NCBI RefSeq assembly: GCF_017357405.1
Contig: NZ_CP071597.1
Coordinates: 3,100,001 to 3,164,000, forward strand
Origin: Halomontanus rarus
Lineage (GTDB): Archaea > Halobacteriota > Halobacteria > Halobacteriales > Natrialbaceae
Direction of reading: 5' to 3'
DNA length: 64,000 bases
In this document: positions 57,913 through 64,000 of the stretch, piece after piece
Numbering within the stretch: position 1 is the stretch's first letter
Layout of the letters: each line of letters opens with the position of its first letter
Program-made: the position numbers and the translations under genes
Notes under the pieces: model-generated
What the model was told of the DNA's origin: nothing
Seen by the model: the letters and a program-made list of their open reading frames with translations, nothing else
Databases searched by the model: none

Positions 57913-58791
57913 ATGGGTTCACCCATCAACAGCCTATACGCTAAATCCACACTCATCACCTATCGGAACACCAGTGATGACTATGACCTTGACTCAAATG
58001 GGACTGCGACGGGGTTCTTCTATAAACACGACGATGAAGCGTACCTGGTCACAAATGAACATGTAGTCCGAGACAACGATTGGGAACCGATAGACGCATT
58101 CGACATCCATATCTCTCCGTCAGAACAGATCAACGAAACCGAGCGATGCACCGTTGATCTACTGGAGAACGGTTCAGAGAAATGGCATGGTCATTCCGAA
58201 GCAGACATCGCAGTAATTCCCGTGGACCTCGATTTTGATGAGATCGGAAACCTCCCCTACACAAAGCGAGACATCCTCCCACGCAACGCATCAGCGAATG
58301 GCCGGATGGTCTCAGGCGGAGACTCTGCGATCGCCATCGGCTTTCCACAAGGGTTCACCGGTAGCAACAAACTTCCAGTAATCCGAAGTGCATTGATCTC
58401 GACTCCATACGGAGTACCATTCAACAGAGAACCATGCTTCTTGACAGATGCTCAGATGCATCCAGGGATGAGTGGAAGCCCTGTACTCACTGAAAAGCAA
58501 CTTACCAGCGTCAATTTCAGCGAGGACTCTCTTGACCCGGATACTGAACCAGAAATAACAAGCAGAATGGCGCCTGCCAGCAGACGCTACCTTCTTGGGA
58601 TTCATTCCGAGCAAGTTGCCCCTATCATCGAGAGAGACGACGATGATCTTCAGGAATTACGAGAAGCAGCAGATGACGACTTACAGGAAGTCATCGACAG
58701 GATATCGAATCTCGAACTCTTATTCGAAAGCAAAATCGACTTGAACAAAGTGTGGTACGCTGACATCATCCATCATATTTTGAGCGACTAA
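57913..58791 (+). CDS. Trypsin-like serine protease
   Basis: 292 residues. Catalytic triad residues fit an S1/HtrA-type fold: H50 (YLVTNEHVV), D98 (EADIAVIPV), S187 (HPGMSGSPV). No signal peptide is present, so it is cytosolic. A C-terminal Asp/Glu-rich helical tail (DDDDLQELREAADDDLQEVIDRISN) could mediate oligomerisation. Stand-alone cytosolic trypsin-like proteases often serve as effectors in antiviral systems, but no partner gene is adjacent, so this is speculative. Confidence 0.85.
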   Translation: MGSPINSLYAKSTLITYRNTSDDYDLDSNGTATGFFYKHDDEAYLVTNEHVVRDNDWEPIDAFDIHISPSEQINETERCTVDLLENGSEKWHGHSEADIAVIPVDLDFDEIGNLPYTKRDILPRNASANGRMVSGGDSAIAIGFPQGFTGSNKLPVIRSALISTPYGVPFNREPCFLTDAQMHPGMSGSPVLTEKQLTSVNFSEDSLDPDTEPEITSRMAPASRRYLLGIHSEQVAPIIERDDDDLQELREAADDDLQEVIDRISNLELLFESKIDLNKVWYADIIHHILSD

Positions 58792-58823
58792 TCCTTCCCC
58801 ACCTCTGCAGCTGGGCCTAGAAC

Positions 58824-59123
58824 TCAACTCGAGAGAAGATCCGCAACGTACTGCTCCTCCCACTCGCGACGGGCTTCGATCTCGCGTTCGCCTCGCCGCG
58901 TCACCGAGTATACGTTTGTCCGGCGATCGGCCTCACCTTTCTCGATAAGCCCTTTGTCGACGAGCGTATCCAGGTTCGGATACAGCCGGCCGTGGTGGAT
59001 CTCCTTTTCGTAGTAGTTCTCAAGTTCGTCCTTGATCGCGAGGCCGTGGGGTTCATCCAGGCCCGCGGCAACGTACAGCAGGTCGCGTTGGAAGCCGGTG
59101 AGGTCGTACATATCAGAACTCAT
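58824..59123 (-). CDS. PadR-like transcriptional regulator
   Basis: 99 residues from ATG 59123. LTGFQRDLLYVAAGLDEPHGLAIKDELENYYEKEIHHGRLYPNLDTLVDKGLIEKGEADRRTNVYSVTRRGEREIEARREW is a haloarchaeal PadR-like winged helix. A closely similar gene lies at 62814-63089. Likely dimeric repressor. Confidence 0.88.
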   Translation of the reverse strand: MSSDMYDLTGFQRDLLYVAAGLDEPHGLAIKDELENYYEKEIHHGRLYPNLDTLVDKGLIEKGEADRRTNVYSVTRRGEREIEARREWEEQYVADLLSS

Positions 59124-59292
59124 GGCTATCAACGGCTTAAGGATAGGGGTATCAAACGAACATCCCTAGCGATTTATCATGTATGAAAAACTGCGAATTC
59201 GCCCGACGGCTGTCCAACAATCTCTGCCCATTTCCAATGGATACCAATCTGGTTTGGTAAGCCTTTTATATGAGATCGTGGTTGAACGGACA

Positions 59293-59607
59293 ATGTCAGA
59301 GATGAGCGCGCAGGATAACACGGTAGAATTTTCAGAGGACTCGATTACTCCTATCACTACCGAGTGGGGCCGGGATTCAGAGGATACACCGGTGTACGCG
59401 GTCGTTTCGGCAGTTGCAGAAGCAGAGGGGACTGATCCCGTCGAACTACCGCCGCTCTACGAGGCTATTGATTCTGAAGCCTTGAACGACCTGTTTACGG
59501 GACGGGCTAAGTCTACCGTCGGCAAGGTCACGTTCCAGTATGCGGGCTACGACGTGACTGTAAACGGTAACGGCGAAGTCCAGGCTCGTTCCACAAACGA
59601 AGCCTGA
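59293..59607 (+). CDS. HalOD1 output-domain protein
   Basis: 104 residues from ATG 59293. VYAVVSAVAEAEGTDPVELPPLYEAIDSEALNDLFTGRAKSTVGKVTFQYAGYDVTVNGNGEVQ is the HalOD1 domain. A relative is at 39949-40227. Probably a signalling adaptor. Confidence 0.82.
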   Translation: MSEMSAQDNTVEFSEDSITPITTEWGRDSEDTPVYAVVSAVAEAEGTDPVELPPLYEAIDSEALNDLFTGRAKSTVGKVTFQYAGYDVTVNGNGEVQARSTNEA

Positions 59608-59658
59608 TCCAGGTTCTTGTTGGCTATGTTTTCCAGTAGTGGTGAGATGCATCGCGGA

Positions 59659-60354
59659 TCAGAGCCAGTCGTTCCAGTCTGATTGACCGTCGACGTCTGG
59701 CCGCTCCAGTACTGGTTCTGGTGGCGGTGTCCACTCATAGAGATCTGCTTGCTCACCTGCGTCGATCCTCGAACGTTCGTACTCCTCGTAGCGGTCGGCC
59801 TCTTCGTTCAACCACCGCATCTGATCCCCGATTCCGCCTAACTCGTCGGATTTGAACGGAAACTCGGTGTCCCAAGGAAATGGCTCAAACACATCGTTCT
59901 CGAGAAGCGGATCAACGTACCGATCGCCAGCCAAGACGATCAATCGCCTACAGTGCGGATCCTCTTCCGGAAAGCCGGACTTGAACCCGAGCCAGCTGGC
60001 GCGCCCAAAATGCACGCGGCGCGTCCAGAAATCCAGCCGTGTATGATACTCCGGTTCGTTCCACGGATACCGCGTCTCCTGATAGTCGTCGGGCTCGACC
60101 GGAGCCGGTTGCTCCGCCAGCTCTTCAACCGTGGTGTCGTAGGGTTCGACCTCGATATGCGGCCAAAGGATATCGTGTTTGGCTGAGAGGATGGTGTACC
60201 CCGTGGTTTCCACTGCAGGATTTGAGATCGCCTCTGCATACCGCTGCTTACAGGAGAAGTAAGAACTGGTGTAGAGGTCTTCCGCCGGGACCGGTTCATC
60301 GACCTCCTGTTTCTGGCGGCCACCGCCAACCAGGACATATGTGCCCTCGTGTAT
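59659..60354 (-). CDS. DUF6884-like protein, start codon apparently ATA
   Basis: The conserved N-terminus (HEGTYVLVGGGRQKQ, then EPVPAEDLYTSSYFSCKQRYAEAI) extends 47 codons upstream of GTG 60213 to ATA 60354, which follows GGTGAT by 5 nt. That gives 231 residues. VGGGRQK ... AEDLYTSSYF ... YTILSAKHDIL..HIEVEPYD is the pattern of the DUF6884 family (the usual CGKRK is VGGGRQK here), found with defence and mobile genes. Function unknown. The upstream gene ends within the Shine-Dalgarno, so the two are coupled. Confidence 0.8.
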   Translation of the reverse strand: MHEGTYVLVGGGRQKQEVDEPVPAEDLYTSSYFSCKQRYAEAISNPAVETTGYTILSAKHDILWPHIEVEPYDTTVEELAEQPAPVEPDDYQETRYPWNEPEYHTRLDFWTRRVHFGRASWLGFKSGFPEEDPHCRRLIVLAGDRYVDPLLENDVFEPFPWDTEFPFKSDELGGIGDQMRWLNEEADRYEEYERSRIDAGEQADLYEWTPPPEPVLERPDVDGQSDWNDWL

Positions 60355-60360
60355 CGCAGA

Positions 60361-60549
60361 TCACCCGGTCTCGTCGATATGGTCGCCGTTGACGATCGTG
60401 TCCAGCGACGCGTTGTGCGCGTCGGACACCGTTTGGATCTGCTTGGCGAACGCCAGAATCATCATGATATGAGCAGACGAGTCGTAATCCGCATGGAGAG
60501 CCTTCAGGATCTGCAGTGCTCGGTTTTCGAGTTCGTCCGTGTCGGTCAC
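60361..60549 (-). CDS. Small helical protein coupled to the DUF6884-like gene
   Basis: 62 residues, MTDTDELENRALQILKALHADYDSSAHIMMILAFAKQIQTVSDAHNASLDTIVNGDHIDETG. Its TGA is part of the GGTGAT ribosome-binding site of the next gene. No motif recognised. Confidence 0.65.
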   Translation of the reverse strand: MTDTDELENRALQILKALHADYDSSAHIMMILAFAKQIQTVSDAHNASLDTIVNGDHIDETG

Positions 60550-60651
60550 TGGTTTGTACCCGTCGCCGGGTCTGGGTTGGAGCTTTTTATCGAGACACGG
60601 TTTTTCGCTACGACTAGAACTGAGAGAAGTGTTGAGACGGTGGGCGTCCAG

Positions 60652-60846
60652 TTACCGATTCATCCCTTGAACCGGTCCCAGATCCTCGACCTCTAACGTT
60701 GCCGAACCCAGTGCAGACTCGACCGCGTAGATGTGTTCGTCCTTCCGGATGACCACGCGGTACAGGTCCCCGTCATCGTCGTATTTGAGATCGACGACGT
60801 TGCCCATGTAGATGTCGTCCCACTGGTCTCTTGGAAGCGGCGACAT
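60652..60846 (-). CDS. Small beta-rich protein
   Basis: 64 residues, MSPLPRDQWDDIYMGNVVDLKYDDDGDLYRVVIRKDEHIYAVESALGSATLEVEDLGPV. Its EHIYAVESALG segment resembles RVYAFESAAGK at the C-terminus of the DUF6610-like protein at 45384. The 160 bp before it (60847-61006) hold a frame reading HDIRGIETEHVNRFVNSFFADIGKSN without a start codon, possibly a gene remnant. Confidence 0.65.
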   Translation of the reverse strand: MSPLPRDQWDDIYMGNVVDLKYDDDGDLYRVVIRKDEHIYAVESALGSATLEVEDLGPVQGMNR

Positions 60847-61006
60847 ACACTGGGCTTCACCCTGCCCCGGGATAATTGTAGAGGCAGGGACTCACTGCTC
60901 GATCAATTGCTCTTTCCAATATCAGCGAAAAAGGAGTTCACAAATCGGTTCACATGCTCTGTCTCGATCCCGCGGATATCGTGGTCAGCGGGATTCGGGC
61001 CGCGTT

Positions 61007-61663
61007 CTAGTTCCGTTTCTCCTCCATCTGTTCCTGCATCTCCGAGATAGAGACTACTCGCCCTGTCTCAATCTCAAACACTTCCCCGTCCTCAACATAT
61101 GCCTCTGGAACACTGAAATCAGCCACCATCTCGTCCTCCGCCGGGATTTCGTTCCAAACGTTCGTCTCTGATGGATCTCTATCATCCAGCATCCGATCTC
61201 GTGATGCAATCCGCTTCCTAAGAGAGGTCTGCTGAAACTCAAGCTCATACCGCATTTGCTCATCAGTCACCAGTTGGCAAGCACGATACTGAAGCCAGAG
61301 ACCAGGATCCGTCACAAAATGACACGTCTCGCCAGTCTCCACACTATACCAAGGGATGTCCAGAACCGACTCTGGAAGAACCGTACTCCCAAAATCAGTA
61401 ACGGTTGAGCAACCCAGTGAATCTCGGAAACTGGCGATGACGAAGTCATTATCCCGGCGGGAGAGGAAACATCCGGGGTCACGGTTGTTTTTCCAAGATA
61501 CAGAAGTCCAATATACAGGCCGATGACGTCGGGCGATATCCAATTGAAAGACTGTATCTGGAAACGTGAGAATTGGCTCGTTAGGCTGAATTGGACGCGA
61601 CCCTAACCAGTATCGATGTTTTTCCGGCTCTTGTAGTCCGGTTTCGGATTCTCCATCAGACAT
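61007..61663 (-). CDS. Unknown protein, paralogue of the 7755-8492 gene
   Basis: 218 residues. It shares an N-terminal IQPNEPILTFPDTVFQLDI segment, a central TGETCHFVTD and a C-terminal VFEIETGRVVSISEMQEQMEEKRN with the protein at 7755, at similar spacing. The middle regions differ. The shared CHF phrase might mark an active site or metal site. Function unknown. Confidence 0.8.
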   Translation of the reverse strand: MSDGESETGLQEPEKHRYWLGSRPIQPNEPILTFPDTVFQLDIARRHRPVYWTSVSWKNNRDPGCFLSRRDNDFVIASFRDSLGCSTVTDFGSTVLPESVLDIPWYSVETGETCHFVTDPGLWLQYRACQLVTDEQMRYELEFQQTSLRKRIASRDRMLDDRDPSETNVWNEIPAEDEMVADFSVPEAYVEDGEVFEIETGRVVSISEMQEQMEEKRN

Positions 61664-61751
61664 ACTGATCGATAGAGGGTCTATCTTTGATTCCTCGCGT
61701 GGAGAGTTAACACTTACCGCTGAATCAGAGCCAGAGCCGGTCTGTTAGCCG

Positions 61752-62132
61752 CTACGTCTCCAGCTCAGCTGGATCTCCGATCACGTACCGGTCAAGCACG
61801 GTCTCGCTCAACCAGTCCGCAGCTTTCAACATCCGCAATTCCGCGCGGCCATCCTCCGTCAGCCGTGCCCGCTTGTACCGCCGGTAGAACGTCTCCCCGT
61901 CATACCGTGTTTGCCACCAGTGTGACCGCGCATACGTCACTAGCCCCTCGTCCGCCAGCGTCAGGATGTGGCCGTGGCACTCCCGCTCGGAGAACATCGT
62001 CTTCTCTGGCAACCGATTCGTCGTCTCGATCCCGTTTGCGATACACCAGAGCACGACCGCCGGCTGCGGCCGAATCTCTGGGATAAACGACCCTTTCTCC
62101 GTCTCATTGGAAGGATCTGAATCCGTCGACAT
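61752..62132 (-). CDS. Winged-helix protein
   Basis: 126 residues. AVVLWCIANGIETTNRLPEKTMFSERECHGHILTLADEGLVTYAR and RYKRARLTEDGRAELRML form a winged helix; the C-terminal helix may dimerise. Likely transcription regulator. Confidence 0.72.
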   Translation of the reverse strand: MSTDSDPSNETEKGSFIPEIRPQPAVVLWCIANGIETTNRLPEKTMFSERECHGHILTLADEGLVTYARSHWWQTRYDGETFYRRYKRARLTEDGRAELRMLKAADWLSETVLDRYVIGDPAELET

Positions 62133-62271
62133 AGCACGATATGGCCGCGATAAACAGAAAACAGTCGACGCAACCAGCCACTTTAGTCTCAGAGCGACAG
62201 GGGTCTGTCGAATTCACAGCGTCGTAGAAGGAGAGAGGATACAAGCCCACGGAGCAACGACACCCAGTCAA

Positions 62272-62496
62272 ATGCAGCGCTTCACCGAAGGCGACCGCGT
62301 CCGAATCGATATCCCGGACCAGGATGATCCTGACCACGACCGGTTTCACAGGAAACAGGGTGTCGTCACAGGCGTGCTGAACGACGATGCCGGAGACGAG
62401 ACCGGCGATATCCGAGACAACGTGCTTTACCGCATCGAACTGGCTGATGGGACAGAAATGGATTTTCGGTGGCGGGACCTCCGCCCAGCGGAATAG
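62272..62496 (+). CDS. Small SH3-like haloarchaeal protein
   Basis: 74 residues from ATG 62272: MQRFTEGDRVRIDIPDQDDPDHDRFHRKQGVVTGVLNDDAGDETGDIRDNVLYRIELADGTEMDFRWRDLRPAE. The strand pattern (FxxGDRVRIDIP ... GxVxxV ... YRVEL.DG) is SH3/KOW-like and the family is common in Halobacteria. Function unknown. Confidence 0.78.
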   Translation: MQRFTEGDRVRIDIPDQDDPDHDRFHRKQGVVTGVLNDDAGDETGDIRDNVLYRIELADGTEMDFRWRDLRPAE

Positions 62497-62502
62497 TCGC
62501 TA

Positions 62503-62727
62503 TCAGTCCATGTACTGCCGCACGATGTCCTCGGCCTGTTCCCAGGCCTCGTCAACGTGGTCGATATCGCTGCGAGAGACGCGGTCGAGAACGCCGTAAT
62601 CACGGTCACAACCGTCGCAGACCGCGCCGACCTTGTACAGCCTGGGTTCCTCCTTCAGATCCATGTAGATCTCGTCTTCATCGCAGTCCCGGCAGTACGC
62701 CTCATCTACCTTGATCGCGATCGGCAC
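62503..62727 (-). CDS. Zinc-binding small protein
   Basis: 74 residues from GTG 62727, 6 nt after a GGTGAC ribosome-binding site. AYCRDCDEDEIYMDLKEEPRLYKVGAVCDGCDRDYG holds two CxxC units. Converges with the 62272 gene with a 6-bp gap. Confidence 0.72.
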   Translation of the reverse strand: MPIAIKVDEAYCRDCDEDEIYMDLKEEPRLYKVGAVCDGCDRDYGVLDRVSRSDIDHVDEAWEQAEDIVRQYMD

Positions 62728-62813
62728 CGCGTCGTCACCGGACCAGCTGTCTCTACCGGATACTTATAATACCCCTCGAGAATAGCAAGGCTCCGCGTCG
62801 TCGGTAACAGCCC

Positions 62814-63089
62814 TCAGATATCGACGTACTGGCGTTCCCATTCGCGTCGTTCCCGGATGCGTTCCTCACCTTGGTCCGTGATTGCGTAGTAGTTGGTGCG
62901 GCGATCCAGCTGCCCCTTCTCCACCAGCTCTTTATTGACAATCGTATCGAGATTCGGGTAGAGCCGGCCATGGTTGATCTCGGAGCTATAGTACTGCTCA
63001 ACTTCCTCTTTCACGTCCTGGCCGGACGGCTGATCGGCGCCGGCAATCACGTATAGTAAGTCGCGCTGGAACCCGGTGAGATCGTCCAT
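62814..63089 (-). CDS. PadR-like transcriptional regulator
   Basis: 91 residues, MDDLTGFQRDLLYVIAGADQPSGQDVKEEVEQYYSSEINHGRLYPNLDTIVNKELVEKGQLDRRTNYYAITDQGEERIRERREWERQYVDI. Very close to the gene at 58824 (HGRLYPNLDT and DRRTN are shared), so the two may recognise similar DNA or heterodimerise. The 240 bp upstream hold no gene. Confidence 0.88.
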   Translation of the reverse strand: MDDLTGFQRDLLYVIAGADQPSGQDVKEEVEQYYSSEINHGRLYPNLDTIVNKELVEKGQLDRRTNYYAITDQGEERIRERREWERQYVDI

Positions 63090-63305
63090 CGTGGAAACAC
63101 ACTGTCTGTTGTATTGACTGATTTATTGTTATCCCGGTCGTACGCCTGTGTTTGCAGTCGATAACAGGGTCTCACACAGGTCTCATCCGGTCATCACTCG
63201 AACCACATTGTGTCAGTTCAGACAAACGGAAACAGCCGTATTCTAGACAGGACTGATTCGGAACCTATCCTGGTATCGTAGAATCACTTTATGCTGTTGT
63301 CAAGC

Positions 63306-63313
63306 GTATATAG
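63306..63313 (+). promoter_or_regulatory. TATA box for the SnoaL-like gene
   Basis: GTATATAG lies about 20 nt before the ATG at 63330, close enough for a nearly leaderless transcript. Confidence 0.5.
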
Positions 63314-63329
63314 TTTGGAGGTTCAAATT

Positions 63330-63734
63330 ATGGCAGCCACCGCCCAAAGCAACGTAGAGATCGTAGAACAGCTATACGAGGCGTTTAACCGAGGAGACAT
63401 TGAGACGTGTCTAGCTGGATTCGCCGAGGACATCACCTGGACTGAACCAGAAGGATCACCACAGGCAAGTGGAACCTATCACAGCCCCGACGCCGTTCTG
63501 AAGAACGTGTTCGAGCCGGCTTTCGAGCGGTTTGAGTCGTTCGAGGTCGCTGCTGACCGATTCATTGATGGCGGTGACACCGTCGTGGTAGAAGGCGTAT
63601 TCCGCAGCACCCTTCCAGGCGGTAACACGATGGAGGTTCCCTATGCCCACGTCATTGACCTGGAAGACGGTAAGGTCCAACGGTTCACCAACTATGAGGA
63701 CACGGCGCTTGACCAGCAACTGATGGAGGAGTAA
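63330..63734 (+). CDS. SnoaL/NTF2-like (ketosteroid-isomerase fold) protein
   Basis: 134 residues from ATG 63330: NVEIVEQLYEAFNRGDIETCLAGFAEDITWTEPEGSPQASGTYHSPDAVLKNVFEPAFERFESFEVAADRFIDGGDTVVVEGVFRSTLPGGNTMEVPYAHVIDLEDGKVQRFTNYEDTA. This is the canonical NTF2-like layout of SnoaL-type enzymes. The substrate is unknown. It looks like a chromosomal-type gene and may mark the edge of the accessory region. Confidence 0.88.
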   Translation: MAATAQSNVEIVEQLYEAFNRGDIETCLAGFAEDITWTEPEGSPQASGTYHSPDAVLKNVFEPAFERFESFEVAADRFIDGGDTVVVEGVFRSTLPGGNTMEVPYAHVIDLEDGKVQRFTNYEDTALDQQLMEE

Positions 63735-63824
63735 TCGCATTTCCACTCATATTTTCGGTTTTCACGGCCACAGAACTCCACTCCAATCCCGGTCCAGTGA
63801 TGATCTGAAGGGGTGCCCGGCCAC

Positions 63825-64000
63825 CTACGCGTCAGCGTATCCGGCCAATTCCAGGTACGGCGCCACCACACTCCGTTTCACCGCTAACCCCACCGTTTCT
63901 TCCTCCACGTCGTAATGAATGAGTCCCGCCTCACGCAGGTGCGGGAGATGACTGTGCGTCAGATCGGTAAGCACCCGCTCATACCACTCATACGAGGGCT
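63825..64000 (-). CDS. DUF7344-type HTH protein (N-terminus off window)
   Basis: The visible C-terminal 57 residues read EWYERVLTDLTHSHLPHLREAGLIHYDVEEETVGLAVKRSVVAPYLELAGYADA and then a stop. HSHLPHLREAGLIHYD matches the end of the DUF7344 winged helix seen at 28997 and 40353. The start lies beyond base 64000. Confidence 0.75.
   Translation of the reverse strand, partial: PSYEWYERVLTDLTHSHLPHLREAGLIHYDVEEETVGLAVKRSVVAPYLELAGYADA

Noticed and set aside
1-64000. CRISPR array, tRNA or rRNA genes
   Set aside because: No regularly spaced direct repeats, cloverleaf-like segments or rRNA-like stretches were noticed, although a full computational search was not possible.

Overview
The window reads as haloarchaeal. 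Proteins are acidic and GC-rich, small CPxC zinc-ribbon proteins are abundant, many genes are leaderless behind TATA boxes, and there are Tat-type and lipidless surface proteins plus Halobacteria-restricted families (DUF7344, HalOD1, PadR-like, UspA). No rRNA, tRNA or central metabolic operon was seen. Most of the window looks like accessory DNA: an integrative or plasmid-borne conjugation-like element followed by a defence and small-gene region.

Region 1 (1-28.7 kb) is a mobile-element core. A reduced type IV secretion set lies on the minus strand (VirD4/TraG-like coupling ATPase, a probable detached N-terminal domain, VirB4, VirB6-like, VirB2-like). Beside it on the plus strand are a DUF932 protein and a HerA/VirB4-class ATPase with a nuclease-like tail. 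Next comes a compact minus-strand operon for a ubiquitin-like system: Ub-like protein, E2-like protein, JAB-E1 fusion and two membrane proteins. A plus-strand surface module follows: small membrane proteins, a secreted structural protein, a membrane-anchored JAMM-like protein, an archaeal fusexin (Fsx1, HAP2 superfamily), an FkbM methyltransferase, a 1,748-residue LamG/FG-GAP surface protein and a CPBP-like membrane protease. The joint presence of Fsx1 and T4SS genes matches what was described for fusexin-carrying haloarchaeal integrated elements, so this module plausibly serves cell-cell contact, membrane fusion and DNA transfer.

Region 2 (28.7-39.3 kb) holds small regulators, then a tight ten-gene minus-strand operon of unknown role (winged helix, PD-(D/E)XK nuclease, HTH, HExxH membrane protein, coiled-coil membrane protein, large cytosolic protein). 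A promoter with tandem operator-like palindromes precedes it. A tyrosine recombinase and an SppA-type membrane protease follow.

Region 3 (39.3-48.7 kb) has secreted coiled-coil and cysteine-rich proteins, a strongly structured candidate ncRNA with its own promoter, an accessory nucleoside-diphosphate kinase, a DUF6610-like protein and a STAND-type ATPase. Region 4 (48.8-57.8 kb) has a type IIG restriction-modification enzyme and a train of small overlapping zinc-finger genes with an RNA ligase. Region 5 (57.8-64 kb) has a trypsin-like protease, two PadR-like regulators, HalOD1 and DUF6884-like proteins, a paralogue of the 7.8 kb gene and a SnoaL-like protein.

A recurring oddity is that seven genes have a clear reading frame reaching back past any ATG/GTG/TTG to an ATC, ATT or ATA codon. 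In each, that codon sits about 4-6 nt after a GGTGAT-like Shine-Dalgarno sequence.
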